DNA of 64,000 nucleotides from Caulobacter soli (GCF_011045195.1 NZ_CP049199.1:4633501-4697500), one strand, 5' to 3'; counted from the stretch's first letter, positions 54,353 through 63,129 are shown. Numbers and translations: made by a program. Notes: generated by a model from the sequence alone, not told the origin.

Positions 54353-54778
54353 TCAGTTGTCCGCCACGGATTCCGGCGCCGCTTGACCATCGGGGGCCCG
54401 GGTCCGCATCGACCGCGACAGCTTGGCCGACAGGGCCTGGCCCTTGCGGGCGACCTGCTGCTCGGCCTGGCGGCTGGCGTCGTCGCATTCCACGAACTGG
54501 CCCTGGCGGGCGGCGAAACCGGTGTTGAACTTGTCGCGCAGCTGGGCGTCGAAGGCCTGGTCGGCCTTTTCCACGTCGGTCAGCCGGACCATGCGCGAGC
54601 GCCAGTACTGGTCGCCGCCCCCTTCGCAGACCTGCCGCAGGGCGTGGCTTTCGCCCAGGGTGAAGGCCAGGTCCAGCAGGGTCTGGCGCTCCACCGGACC
54701 ACGGTCCTGGGCGAGCGCGGTCCCGGCTGCGGACAGGACGGTCAAGGCGAGCAAGGCGTTGAGCGGCAGGCGTTTCAT
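54353..54778 (-). CDS. TIGR02301-type exported protein
   Basis: The 141-residue protein has a signal peptide (MKRLPLNALLALTVLSAAGT, cut after ALA) and a helical mature region with RQTLLDLAFTLGESHALRQV, a pair of Cys (VCEGG and VECDD) and RQAEQQVARKGQ. The pattern matches the alphaproteobacterial TIGR02301 family of unknown function. ATG 54778 follows the divergent spacer. Confidence 0.75.
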   Translation of the reverse strand: MKRLPLNALLALTVLSAAGTALAQDRGPVERQTLLDLAFTLGESHALRQVCEGGGDQYWRSRMVRLTDVEKADQAFDAQLRDKFNTGFAARQGQFVECDDASRQAEQQVARKGQALSAKLSRSMRTRAPDGQAAPESVADN

Positions 54779-54935
54779 GGACCGCACTATCTCCGCTGAA
54801 GGCGTTGCTGTCACCGCTCCGCGCGCCTTAAGCGAACCGCGTGGCCAAACCAAGACTCCGATAGGCCTTGCGAAGGCCACGGATCGGAGCGACCCTGTGG
54901 ATAACGTGGGGAACAACACGCGCAGGGAGGTCATC

Positions 54936-55145
54936 ATGACCGAAGTGCATTACGGCGTGGTTCGCGTCGGAGAGACCTGGGCCATCATCGGCGACCAGCT
55001 TCGGGTCGGCGCCTACGCCACGCGCCGCCAGGCCGAGAGCGCGGCCCGCCGCCTGGCCGAACAGGCCACGGGCGTAGGCCTGCCGGTGCGCATGCATCTG
55101 CAGGACGATACGGGACAGCTGCATCAGCCGACCTTGTTGAGCTAA
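54936..55145 (+). CDS. Small DUF2188-like protein
   Basis: The 69-residue protein (MTEVHYGVVRVGETWAIIGD...) consists of a short beta hairpin and an Ala/Arg helix (TRRQAESAARRLAEQATG). This resembles DUF2188-type proteins, in which a YxV-G-W pattern precedes A-x-x-A-A-R helices. AGGGAGG lies 8 bases upstream of ATG 54936. The function is unknown. The last 4 bp overlap the convergent membrane protein gene. Confidence 0.6.
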   Translation: MTEVHYGVVRVGETWAIIGDQLRVGAYATRRQAESAARRLAEQATGVGLPVRMHLQDDTGQLHQPTLLS

Positions 55146-55690
55146 GCCGCCTCCACGTCTCCATCGCCGTCCCCGCCGTACAGGAAGCCTCGCACGGCCT
55201 TCCAGACCTGGACGGCGGACGCCGCGAAGCCGACGACGGACGCCGCGACCTGGAACATCGCCCAGACCGCCGTGGCCAGCGGGCTCTCGGTGAACAGCGA
55301 GACCAGCGGATAGATGATCTGGCTGACGACGATGCGGAAACCGGCATAGGCCGTGGAATATTCGATCACGCTGCCGCCGATCGCCGCCACGACCAGCACC
55401 GCCAGGACCGGCGCCCACAGCAGCGGCAACAGCAGCGCCAAGCCCAGGGCCGTCACCAGGCTCTTAGTCGCCAGGCCGGCCCGCGACACGACCGTGGCCC
55501 CGACCCCGTAGGCCATGGCGACGCCCAGCAGCACGAAGGCGACCGGCAGCACCAGGTCGGCCACGTCGATCAGATCCAGCCGCGCCACCAGGCTGGCGCC
55601 GGCGGCGATGATCAGCACCAGCAGGAAGCCGCCCAGCCACAGGGCGCTGTACTGGCTGAGACGATGTCGGATGACGGCGCGGTCCCGCAT
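55142..55690 (-). CDS. Membrane protein of unknown function
   Basis: The 182-residue protein has five or six hydrophobic segments (LWLGGFLLVLIIAAGASLVA, VLPVAFVLLGVAMAYGVGA, LLLPLLWAPVLAVLVVAAIG and others) and a short acidic C-terminus ending GDGDGDVEAA. I recognise no family. It diverges from the Crp/Fnr gene over a 138-bp spacer. Confidence 0.7.
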   Translation of the reverse strand: MRDRAVIRHRLSQYSALWLGGFLLVLIIAAGASLVARLDLIDVADLVLPVAFVLLGVAMAYGVGATVVSRAGLATKSLVTALGLALLLPLLWAPVLAVLVVAAIGGSVIEYSTAYAGFRIVVSQIIYPLVSLFTESPLATAVWAMFQVAASVVGFAASAVQVWKAVRGFLYGGDGDGDVEAA

Positions 55691-55828
55691 TGATGTCTCC
55701 CCCCAGAGCCAACCTTAACCAAACGCCGTCGGACGGTGGCCCAGAACCCGCGCGGCGTCGACAGGAAACTGATCGGGCCGTCGCGCGCTTTGTTAGGGAA
55801 AAGCTTGGCTGTCTTCCAGGAGGCGAAC

Positions 55829-56581
55829 ATGGCCGACACCGCCGAAATGACCGTCGTGAGCACGGCGCTGCCGCCAGGTTGCGCGGGCAACCGCCTGCTG
55901 GCCGCCCTGCGTCCCAGCGACCTGCAGATGCTGGCGCCGCATCTTTCCCCTTTGACCCTGTCGGTCGGCCAGACGCTGTTCGACGCCGGCGAGGACGTCG
56001 TGACGACCGTGCTGCCCTGCTATTCGACCATGGCCTCGCTGCTGGTCGTCACCCGCGACGGCGACGAGATCGAGGTGGCCTCGATCGGCCGCGAGGGGGC
56101 GATCGGCGGCATCGTCAGCGCCGGCTTCAAGCCCGCCTACGGCCGGGCCGTGGTCCGCATCCCCGGCGCGGCCCTGGGCATCCCGACCAACCGGCTGGAG
56201 GAGGCCAAGCTGCGTTCGCCGGCCCTGGCCGACCTGTTCGCCCGCTACGCCGACGTGCTGCTGGCCCAGATGATGCAATCCTCGGCCTGCAACGCCCTGC
56301 ACAGCATCGACCAGCGCATGTGCCGCTGGCTGCTGTCGACCCACGACCGCGCCAACGACGCCACGATCCGCCTGACCCAGGAAACCCTGGCCGACATGCT
56401 GGGCGTCCAGCGCACCACCGTCACGGCCGTGGCCAAGGCGCTGCAGGACGAGGGGCTGATCCGCACGGGACGGGGGCGGATCGAGATCCTCGACCAGCCG
56501 CGACTGGAGCGGCGGGCGTGCGAGTGCCATGCGCAGGTCGAGGCGCATTTTCAGCGGATGTTGCCGGAGGTGAAGGTCTGA
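55829..56581 (+). CDS. Crp/Fnr-family transcription regulator
   Basis: The 250-residue protein has a cNMP-binding-like beta roll (residues 25-140) and a C-terminal winged helix (LTQETLADMLGVQRTTVTAV, then ALQDEGLIRTGRGRIEILD). It lacks the Cys set of Fnr and the Arg/Ser pocket of CAP is not evident, so the effector is unknown. Similar proteins are common in Caulobacter and rhizobia. CAGGAGG precedes ATG 55829. Confidence 0.85.
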   Translation: MADTAEMTVVSTALPPGCAGNRLLAALRPSDLQMLAPHLSPLTLSVGQTLFDAGEDVVTTVLPCYSTMASLLVVTRDGDEIEVASIGREGAIGGIVSAGFKPAYGRAVVRIPGAALGIPTNRLEEAKLRSPALADLFARYADVLLAQMMQSSACNALHSIDQRMCRWLLSTHDRANDATIRLTQETLADMLGVQRTTVTAVAKALQDEGLIRTGRGRIEILDQPRLERRACECHAQVEAHFQRMLPEVKV

Positions 56582-56599
56582 GGCGTTTCGGCGGCGAAC

Positions 56600-56720
56600 A
56601 CTTGCCCCCACCTGACGGCTTCGCCGTCTGTCCGCCCCCATAGGGGGCGGAGGACGCCACACCAAGCCCTCTTCCCCCTATGGGGGAAGACGACCGCGAA
56701 GCGGTCCGTAGGGGGCAAGT
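56600..56720. repeat. Palindromic repeat, family B copy 2
   Basis: It matches 23766-23873 in order (GACGGCTTCGCCGTC, CCGCCCCCATAGGGGGCGG, CTTCCCCCTATGGGGGAAG, CGACCGCGAAGCGGTCCGTA) with about 15 extra bases in the middle. It ends at the stop codon of the convergent NMO gene. Confidence 0.8.
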
Positions 56721-57688
56721 CAGTGAGCCACTAATCCGGCCACCCGCCCGATCGACGCCTCAGCCTCGGCCATCACCCGCCGCACGATCTCCCCCGCCGG
56801 CAGCACGTCCCGGATCCCCCCGGCGCTCTGCCCCATGGCGAAGCACGACCGGTCCGGATCCAGCCCCTCGACCTGGCCGCCGATGCCCCCCATCGCCCCA
56901 GCCTGGATCGACACGATCGCCTGCTGCGGGAAGGGTTGGATTTCAGCCGACCGCGCTTCCCAGTCCTCGACCCAGGCGTTCTTGCGCACCCGCATCGGCT
57001 TGCCGGAATAGGACCGGGTGCGGACGGTGTCTTCGTCGGCCGCGTCCAGCACCGCCTGACGATAGAGGTCGCCCGCATGGGCCTCGGTGGAGGCGATGAA
57101 CCGCGTGCCCATCCAGACGCCCTGGGCGCCCAGGGCCAGGGCCGCCGCCAGGCCCCGTCCGTCGTGGAGGCCGCCGGCCGCGATCACCGGAATGTCGACC
57201 GCGTCCACCGCCTGGGCCACCAGCGGCAGGGTGCCGACCAGGCCCGTGTGGCCGCCGCCCTCGCCGCCCTGGCAGATCACCGCGTCGCAGCCGGCCTCCT
57301 CGGCCTTCACGGCGTGCTTCACCGCCCCGCAGACCACCATGACCTTCAGCCCCGCCGCCTTCAGCCGGGCGATGATCGGCAGGGGCACGCCCAGGCCGGC
57401 GACGAACGACGACGCGCCGCCTTCGATGATCGCGTCGACCGAGGCCGTCAGGGCGTCGGGCGTGGCGGCCAGCAAATCGACGCCGAACGGCTTGTCGGTC
57501 AGGTCGCGGACCTGGGCCATCTGCAGGCGGATGAAGTCGGGGCTGGTCCCGGCCATGCCCAGCACGCCGTAGCCGCCGGCGTTGGACACCGCCGCCGCCA
57601 GCGGCGCGTACGAGACCCCGCCCATGCCGGCCAGCAGGATCGGATGCGCGATGCCGAGCAGGTCGCACAGCGGAGTGCGCAGGGTCAT
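56720..57688 (-). CDS. Nitronate monooxygenase-family flavoprotein
   Basis: The 322-residue TIM-barrel FMN protein has the NMO pattern PILLAGMGGVSYAPLAAAVS, a GGEGGGHTG phosphate-binding loop and a VIAAGGLHDGRGLAAALALG segment. Family members oxidise alkyl nitronates such as propionate-3-nitronate and protect against nitro compounds; some are misannotated enoyl reductases. The gene lies downstream of a small ORF and convergent to the Crp/Fnr gene. Confidence 0.85.
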   Translation of the reverse strand: MTLRTPLCDLLGIAHPILLAGMGGVSYAPLAAAVSNAGGYGVLGMAGTSPDFIRLQMAQVRDLTDKPFGVDLLAATPDALTASVDAIIEGGASSFVAGLGVPLPIIARLKAAGLKVMVVCGAVKHAVKAEEAGCDAVICQGGEGGGHTGLVGTLPLVAQAVDAVDIPVIAAGGLHDGRGLAAALALGAQGVWMGTRFIASTEAHAGDLYRQAVLDAADEDTVRTRSYSGKPMRVRKNAWVEDWEARSAEIQPFPQQAIVSIQAGAMGGIGGQVEGLDPDRSCFAMGQSAGGIRDVLPAGEIVRRVMAEAEASIGRVAGLVAH

Positions 57689-57755
57689 GGAGATCCTCCC
57701 GTTTTGCGGAAGGGTGGGCGCTTCAGCGCCGGCGGCAAGCGTGCCGCGAGGTCAG

Positions 57756-57887
57756 TTAGTCCCGCGAATCCGGCTGGACCTCGGCTTCGGGCGTCCAGAA
57801 GCAGGCGGCCATCGAGGTCAGGATCATGGCGATCAGGGCCAGCGTGCCTCTCGGCGGAGCCAGGCCCACGACATCTTGCGGGGTCAT
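57756..57887 (-). CDS. Possible 43-residue membrane peptide
   Basis: ATG 57887 follows GAGGAAACGAAGA. The product (MTPQDVVGLAPPRGTLALIA...) has one hydrophobic segment of about 18 residues and a short acidic end. It has coding-like composition, but no family is recognised. It could be a real small membrane protein or a chance ORF in the 338-bp gap between the NMO and SDR genes. Confidence 0.4.
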   Translation of the reverse strand: MTPQDVVGLAPPRGTLALIAMILTSMAACFWTPEAEVQPDSRD

Positions 57888-57904
57888 TCTTCGTTTCCTC
57901 GGTC

Positions 57905-57994
57905 GACGCCCGGATCTGATGCCCAGGCTGTCGATAAGTGAGAGCTTCTCACTGGCGCAAAGGTTCCGCAAGCCCCTTGTTCGTAAGGGGTTTT
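57905..57994 (+). ncRNA. Possible small RNA ending in a rho-independent terminator
   Basis: On the plus strand, GTGAGA-GCT-TCTCAC (57938-57952) is followed 20 bp later by CCCCTT-GTTCGT-AAGGGG-TTTT (57973-57994), a classic terminator. No plus-strand gene precedes it, so a short transcript is one explanation. The alternative is that both dyads belong to the minus-strand SDR transcript. The 5' end is a guess. Confidence 0.3.
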
Positions 57995-58026
57995 CGTGGA
58001 CCACGCCGTCCAGTTTTCGTCAGGAT

Positions 58027-58806
58027 TCAGAAGATCGAATAGCCGCCGATCACGAAGGTGTCGCCCGAATGATAGCCGGAGGCCTCGGACGCCAGATAGA
58101 CGGCCACGCCGCCGAAGTCGCCCGGCTGACCCCAGCGCCGGGCCGGCACCCGGGGGATCACCTTCTCGGCGAAGGCGGCGTTGTCCTGGGCGCCCTGGGT
58201 CATGTCGGTGGCGATCCAGCCGGGCAGGATGGCGTTGGCCCGCACGCCGTAGCGGGCGTGTTCGACGGCGACCGACTTCATCAGCGAGATCACCGCGCCC
58301 TTGGTGGCGGCGTAGGCCTGGTTGCGGGCGGCGCCCTCGATGGCGGCCAGAGAGGCGATCCCGACGATCGAGCCGCCCGGATCGCCGCCATTGGCCCGTG
58401 CGATCATGTGCCGGCAAGCCTCGCGGAAGGTGAAGAACACCCCGTCCAGATTGACCGCCAGGGTCTTGCGGTAGTCGTCGGTGCTGGCCGTGGCGAAGGG
58501 CTGGACGCCGTAGCCGACCCCGGCGTTGGCGAACACGCTGTCGACTCGGCCCAGGGCGGCCACGGCTTCCTCGAAGCCTTCGCGCACCTGGTCTTCCCGG
58601 GAGACGTCGACCACCTGGGCCTTCACCCGGGTTCCGTGCTGGAGCAGTTCGACCTCGGCGGCCTGGTTGCGCTCGGCGTTGCTGCCCCAGATGACGATGT
58701 CGGCCCCGGCCTGGGCCAGGGCGCTGGCCATGCCCAGGCCGATGCCGCGATTGCCGCCGGTGACCAGGGCCACGCGGCCGGTCAGATCGAAGGGTTTGTA
58801 GGCCAT
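58027..58806 (-). CDS. Short-chain dehydrogenase/reductase
   Basis: The 259-residue classical SDR has the cofactor motif VTGGNRGIGLGMA, NAGVG, the catalytic Ser in IVGIASLAAIEG and YAATKGAV with the Tyr/Lys pair. The pattern is like 3-oxoacyl-ACP or gluconate reductases; the substrate is unknown. GGGAGGAGC precedes ATG 58806. A CAAAC-ATTT-GTTTG dyad lies about 14 bp upstream (58822-58835), a possible operator. Confidence 0.88.
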   Translation of the reverse strand: MAYKPFDLTGRVALVTGGNRGIGLGMASALAQAGADIVIWGSNAERNQAAEVELLQHGTRVKAQVVDVSREDQVREGFEEAVAALGRVDSVFANAGVGYGVQPFATASTDDYRKTLAVNLDGVFFTFREACRHMIARANGGDPGGSIVGIASLAAIEGAARNQAYAATKGAVISLMKSVAVEHARYGVRANAILPGWIATDMTQGAQDNAAFAEKVIPRVPARRWGQPGDFGGVAVYLASEASGYHSGDTFVIGGYSIF

Positions 58807-58879
58807 GGCGTTGCTCCTCCCAAACATTTGTTTGAGGGGAGCGGTTGTGGGGGCGGACGTCAAGGGCTCTGCCGGCGAA

Positions 58880-59001
58880 CACTTGCCCCCTACGGACCGC
58901 TTCGCGGTCGTCTTCCCCCAGAGGGGGAAGAGGGGTCGCGCCTGAAACCTCCGCCCCCTATGGGGGGCGGACAGACCGCGTAGCGGTCAGGTGGGGGCCA
59001 G
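58880..59001. repeat. Palindromic repeat, family B copy 3
   Basis: Same modules as the copies at 23766 and 56600, in inverted order (CCTACGGACCGCTTCGCGGT first, GACCGCGTAGCGGTC last). It lies between two same-strand genes, the SDR start and the DUF1993 stop, so unlike the others it is not at a convergent junction. Confidence 0.75.
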
Positions 59002-59009
59002 TGGGTGAG

Positions 59010-59549
59010 CTACCGCCCCGGCATCGTCCCCGGCCGAATGTACGGGAACACGTGCGCCACATAGTCCGGCTTGCCCAGGGCCACGCCCCTGTGGCGCAGG
59101 AGGTCGTAGGCGGTGACCAGGTGGAAATAGAACTGGGGCAGGGCCCAGTCGCGCAGGTACTGGTCGCCGGTCATGTCGAAGATGATGCCGTTGGGCATGA
59201 TCAGCTCGATCGCCCGCTCGGCGGCGCCGTCGAAGGCGCTGGCGGACGTCGCCTCCAGCTTGGCGATCGTCGCGGCGATCAGGGCCTTCAGCCCCTCGAA
59301 GTCGGGCGCGGCCTCGGCCAGGTCCGGCGGCGTCTGGCCGGTCAGGCGCGCGACCGCCTGGGTCGCCTGGTGACAGGTGAACCGCACCTGGTCCGACAGC
59401 GGGAACATGTCCGGCGCCAGCCGCGCGTCGATCAGATCGGACGGCGCCAGGCCGCTGTCGGCCGCGAAGGCCGCGCCCTTGTCGAGTTGGCCCGACAGGT
59501 TGCGCAGCATCTGGGTGAAGGTCGGAATGGCCAGGGCGTGGAGGGTCAT
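59010..59549 (-). CDS. DUF1993-domain protein
   Basis: The 179-residue all-helical protein begins MTLHALAIPTFTQMLRNLSG and has a DinB-like helical bundle pattern with LPQFYFHLVTAYDLLRHRGV near the C-terminus. This matches DUF1993, a cytosolic family of unknown function. ATG 59549 was chosen over an upstream frame extension that lacks conservation. Confidence 0.8.
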   Translation of the reverse strand: MTLHALAIPTFTQMLRNLSGQLDKGAAFAADSGLAPSDLIDARLAPDMFPLSDQVRFTCHQATQAVARLTGQTPPDLAEAAPDFEGLKALIAATIAKLEATSASAFDGAAERAIELIMPNGIIFDMTGDQYLRDWALPQFYFHLVTAYDLLRHRGVALGKPDYVAHVFPYIRPGTMPGR

Positions 59550-59660
59550 GGAACGGGCCTCTCGGATTGAAGGCGGCAACATGCGGCCGGATCACGACCG
59601 AGACCAGTCCTCACGAGCCCATAAGGAAAAGCCGCTCCGACCTCTTCCGACAGTCCGTTC

Positions 59661-60098
59661 CTACACCCCGAACCGCGCGAAGGTCTCGGCGATCACCTGG
59701 CGCGTCACGTCCCACTCGACCAGCGCCAGGGCCTCGTCCAGCGATACGAACCGCGCGTCCGCCGCATCGTCGCCGGCCACCGGCTCGCCCGAGATCCAGC
59801 GGGCCGCGTAGTCGATCATCACATAGTGCCGCGTGGTCTCGCCGGTTTCGCGCGAGGTGAACAGGCCGTCGAGCACGTCGACCAGGCCGAGCAGTTGCGC
59901 CTGCACGCCCGTCTCTTCGGCCAGCTCGCGCAGGGCGGCGACCTGGGTGGTCTCGCCCCATTCCAGGCGCCCGCCCGGCAGGCTCCACTGGCCCAGCCGG
60001 GGCGCGGTGCCGCGCTTGATCAGCAGCACCTGGTCCCCGCGCAGGCAGACGACGCCGACGGTGGGCACGGGTGATTGGGAAGCGGGAGGGGAAACCAT
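59661..60098 (-). CDS. Nudix hydrolase
   Basis: The 145-residue protein has the complete Nudix box G-x5-E-x7-REUxEExGU (GRLEWGETTQVAALRELAEE). It resembles ADP-ribose or 8-oxo-dGTP-type pyrophosphatases; the preceding VCLRGDQVLLIKRG strand suits the ADP-ribose group. The substrate is not predictable. ATG 60098 (MVSPPASQ) is adopted; GGGGAAACC precedes it weakly. Confidence 0.87.
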   Translation of the reverse strand: MVSPPASQSPVPTVGVVCLRGDQVLLIKRGTAPRLGQWSLPGGRLEWGETTQVAALRELAEETGVQAQLLGLVDVLDGLFTSRETGETTRHYVMIDYAARWISGEPVAGDDAADARFVSLDEALALVEWDVTRQVIAETFARFGV

Positions 60099-60154
60099 GG
60101 GGCGCCTGGATACGCCGCGTTCGGACGACGTCAAGCCGCCCGACCGATCGTTCG

Positions 60155-61228
60155 TCACGGAAACCCCGCCCTCAGGTCGAGGCTCGAACTGACCCCCACC
60201 TCCGTCAGGCAATGCCCCAGCCAGTCGTTCGCCGCCTGGCGGCCGCGCTCGCGCAGGTCGCTCAGGAAGCTCCATTCGGTGTCGAACTTGCTGCCCAGCG
60301 ACAGGTCGGCCAGGGCCTTGTCGGCGGTGATGGCGTGCATCAGCATCTTGCGATAGCGGCCGCGGGCGGTGTCCTTCAGCAAGCCTTCGTCGAGCAGCTT
60401 CTGCACGAAGCCGATGGCCCGCAGCTCGCTGGCCAGGGCGGCGTTGAAGGTGATCTCGTTCAGCCGATCCATGATCTCGCCCGGCGTCTTGGGCGTCTCC
60501 TCGCGGACGAACGGGTTGAGGCTGACCAGCAGGATGTCGTCGGGGGTGTCGTCGTAGAACAGCGGCCACAGCGGCGGATTGGCCAGGAAACCACCGTCCC
60601 AATAGGGCTCGCCGTCGATCTCCACGGCCTGGAACACCTGGGGCAGGCAGGCGCTGGCCATGATGTGGCGGGCCGTCAGCTCGGTCTCGCGGAACACCTT
60701 GGCCTTGCTGGTCCGCACCTGGGTGGCGGCGATGTAGAGCTTGATCGGCGAGCGTTCGCGCAGGGCCTTGAAGTCGATCTCGCCTTCCAGGGCGTCGTGC
60801 AGCGGGTTCAGGTTGAACGGGTTGAACTCGTAGGGACTCATCGACAGGGCGAAGGTCTCGGCCAGTCGCCAGCCGGGGGTGTTCTTCAGCCAGTCGGTCC
60901 CGCCCGCAAAGGCGCTGGTCCAGATGCTGGTGTCGCCGAACACGTTGCGGCCGCCGTTGCGATTGACCTGCTTCCAGAAGCGTTCCAGCCGGGCCTTGGC
61001 CCCGTCGCGGCCCCCAATGGGACCTCCGTCCAGCAGGCCCTGGGCCAGGCAGACGGCGTTCATGGCGCCGGCCGAGGCGGCGGTCACCGCCTTGATCTCC
61101 AGGTCGTCTTCCTCGAGCAGGCGGTCCAGCACGCCCCACTCGAACGCCCCGTGCGAACCACCGCCCTGCAGGGCCAGGGCGATGGGCTTGGGCCCGGGGG
61201 GCCTTTTCTTGAACGGACCGATGGGCAT
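60155..61228 (-). CDS. Patatin-like phospholipase
   Basis: The 357-residue protein has the oxyanion loop LQGGGSHGAFEWGVLD, the nucleophile elbow TAASAGAMNA (the first Gly of GxSxG is Ala) and the catalytic dyad Asp in PYWDGGFLANPP. It resembles RssA/ExoU-type lipid hydrolases. A polybasic, Pro-rich N-terminus (FKKRPPGPKP) precedes the domain. It shares strand and neighbourhood with the 3-hydroxybutyrate dehydrogenase gene 144 bp upstream, so a link to polyhydroxybutyrate or lipid turnover is possible. Confidence 0.85.
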   Translation of the reverse strand: MPIGPFKKRPPGPKPIALALQGGGSHGAFEWGVLDRLLEEDDLEIKAVTAASAGAMNAVCLAQGLLDGGPIGGRDGAKARLERFWKQVNRNGGRNVFGDTSIWTSAFAGGTDWLKNTPGWRLAETFALSMSPYEFNPFNLNPLHDALEGEIDFKALRERSPIKLYIAATQVRTSKAKVFRETELTARHIMASACLPQVFQAVEIDGEPYWDGGFLANPPLWPLFYDDTPDDILLVSLNPFVREETPKTPGEIMDRLNEITFNAALASELRAIGFVQKLLDEGLLKDTARGRYRKMLMHAITADKALADLSLGSKFDTEWSFLSDLRERGRQAANDWLGHCLTEVGVSSSLDLRAGFP

Positions 61229-61271
61229 GGATGGCTCCGTTAGAACGGTCGCTTCCTCCCACCCCCGTTTT

Positions 61272-61344
61272 CCCGGCGAAGGCCGGGACCCAGTTTCATC
61301 CTGGGCGGCGCGAGGGCTTCACCTGGGCCCCGGCCTTCGCCGGG
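61272..61344. repeat. Palindromic repeat, family C-like, between patatin and bdhA genes
   Basis: Arms CCCGGCGAAGGCCGGGACCC (61272-61291) and an inverted counterpart near 61325-61344 enclose about 30 bp. The sequence resembles the CCCGGCGAATGCCGGG core of family C with GAAGGC for GAATGC. It lies between same-strand genes. Confidence 0.7.
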
Positions 61345-61371
61345 GAGACGGTGTTATTTGGGTGGGCGAAA

Positions 61372-62169
61372 CTAGGCGGCCGTCCAGCCGCCGTCGATGC
61401 TGAACGCCCCGCCGTTGGCCGAGGCGCCGGCGTCGGAGACCAGGTACAGCAGCAGGCCGTTCAACTGGTCGAAGGTGACGAACTGCTTGGTCGGCTGGGC
61501 GGCCAGGATCACGTCCTTCATCACCGCCTCTTCCGAGATGCCGCGCGCCTTGGCCTGGTCGACGATCTGGGCCTCGACCAGCGGGGTCTTCACGAAGCCC
61601 GGGCAGATGGCGTTGCAGGTGACGCCGAACGTCGCCAGCTCCAGGGCGGCGGTCTTGGTCAGGCCCAGGATGCCGTGCTTGGCGGCCACATAGGCGCTCT
61701 TGAACGGCGAGGCGACCAGGCCGTGGGCCGAGGCGATGTTGACGATCCGCCCGCGCCCCTGCTCCTTCATGATCGGGATCGCCGCCCGCGTGGCGTGGAA
61801 GGCCGACGACAGGTTGATGGCGATGATCAGGTCCCACTGGTCGATCGGGAAATCCTCGATCGGGGCCACGTGCTGAACGCCGGCGTTGTTGACCAGGATA
61901 TCCAGCTCGCCGAACTCGGCCTTGGCGGCGGCCACCATCTCGGCGATCTGGCCGGGCTTGGTCATGTCGGCGCCGTTGTAGAGCACCTCGACGCCGTGCT
62001 TTTCAGCCAGTTCGGCGCGGGTCTTCTCGATGGCGTTCATCTCGCCCAGGCCGTTGAGGACGATGTTGACGCCTTGGCCCGCCAGCGCGTCGGCCATGGC
62101 GTGGCCGATGCCGCTGGTCGAACCGGTCACGATCGCGACCTGACCTTGCAAACCAAAATCCACGGCCAT
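61372..62169 (-). CDS. bdhA: 3-hydroxybutyrate dehydrogenase
   Basis: The 265-residue SDR has VTGSTSGIGHAMADAL, the NAGVQHVAPIEDFP block characteristic of D-3-hydroxybutyrate dehydrogenase, the catalytic Ser in IASAHGLVASPF and YVAAKHGI. The C-terminal GGAFSIDGGWTAA is typical. It oxidises D-3-hydroxybutyrate to acetoacetate with NAD, usable for PHB degradation. Confidence 0.92.
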   Translation of the reverse strand: MAVDFGLQGQVAIVTGSTSGIGHAMADALAGQGVNIVLNGLGEMNAIEKTRAELAEKHGVEVLYNGADMTKPGQIAEMVAAAKAEFGELDILVNNAGVQHVAPIEDFPIDQWDLIIAINLSSAFHATRAAIPIMKEQGRGRIVNIASAHGLVASPFKSAYVAAKHGILGLTKTAALELATFGVTCNAICPGFVKTPLVEAQIVDQAKARGISEEAVMKDVILAAQPTKQFVTFDQLNGLLLYLVSDAGASANGGAFSIDGGWTAA

Positions 62170-62259
62170 CGAAACGCTCCCAAGCTCTACGATTGCTGCA
62201 TCGCAGCATATAGCCCGTCCACTACAGGTGCGAGCGCTTATCCGTTCAGCGTGACGAAT

Positions 62260-63027
62260 TCAGGGCTGGAGCCGCGCGAACACCCAGTCGGCGGGCGTCG
62301 AGAGATCGCCGCGGAACTTGTAGCCGTCCAGGTCGAAGGCCTTGAGGTCGGCGGCCTTGTCGATGCGGTTGTCGACGACGAAGCGAGCCATGCGACCCCG
62401 GGCCTTCTTGGCGAAGAAGCCCAGCACCCGCAGCGTGTTGCCCTTCTCTTCCTTGAAGTGGCAGGTCACGACCGGCAGCTTCAGGGCCTTGGCGTCGACG
62501 GCCCCGAAATATTCCTGGCTGGCCAGGTTCACCAGGGTCGGGTCGGCATGGTCCTTGGCCGCGGCGTTCAGGGTCTTGGCGATGGTCTCGCCCCAGAAGT
62601 CGTAGAGGTTGGAGCCCTTCTTGGTCTTCAGCCGCGTGCCCATTTCCAGGCGATAGGCCTGCAGGGCGTCCAGTGGCCGCAGCACGCCGTAGAGGCCCGA
62701 CAGGATCCGCAGGTGGTCCTGGGCCCATTCCAGCGACGGCCGGTCCAGTTCGCGCGCGTTCAACCCGGCATAGACGTCGCCGTTGAAGGCGATCACGGCC
62801 TGCAGCCCTTCTTCGACCTGCGGGTCGAAGGTCTGAAAGCGTTCGCGGTTCAGATCGGCCAGCTTTTCGGAGATGTGCATCAGCCGGCGCAGATCGGCGG
62901 CCGTCAGCTTGCGCGTCACCTTGGCCAGCTCGGCGATCTGCGGCTTCAGTTCGGGCGTGGTGAGCGGCAGCACCTGATCCGGGGCGGTGAAGTCCAGCGA
63001 CTTGGCGGGGGAAATGACCATCAGCAT
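62260..63027 (-). CDS. yaaA: Peroxide stress protein YaaA
   Basis: The 255-residue protein matches the YaaA/DUF328 family: MLMVISPAKSLDF, SGLYGVLRPLDALQAYRLEM, NLYDFWGETIAKTLN and LVNLASQEYF. In E. coli YaaA limits free iron and DNA damage under hydrogen peroxide and binds DNA through a helix-hairpin-helix-like element. It diverges from a small membrane protein gene. Confidence 0.93.
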   Translation of the reverse strand: MLMVISPAKSLDFTAPDQVLPLTTPELKPQIAELAKVTRKLTAADLRRLMHISEKLADLNRERFQTFDPQVEEGLQAVIAFNGDVYAGLNARELDRPSLEWAQDHLRILSGLYGVLRPLDALQAYRLEMGTRLKTKKGSNLYDFWGETIAKTLNAAAKDHADPTLVNLASQEYFGAVDAKALKLPVVTCHFKEEKGNTLRVLGFFAKKARGRMARFVVDNRIDKAADLKAFDLDGYKFRGDLSTPADWVFARLQP

Positions 63028-63129
63028 GGCGGTGCAGATAGAGGCTTGGAACGGCCACGGCTAGTGCGGCGCTGGACAATGGCGCCGCTGGCCGCGATGT
63101 TGCCCGCCCTTTCGCCGGACCTTCGACCG

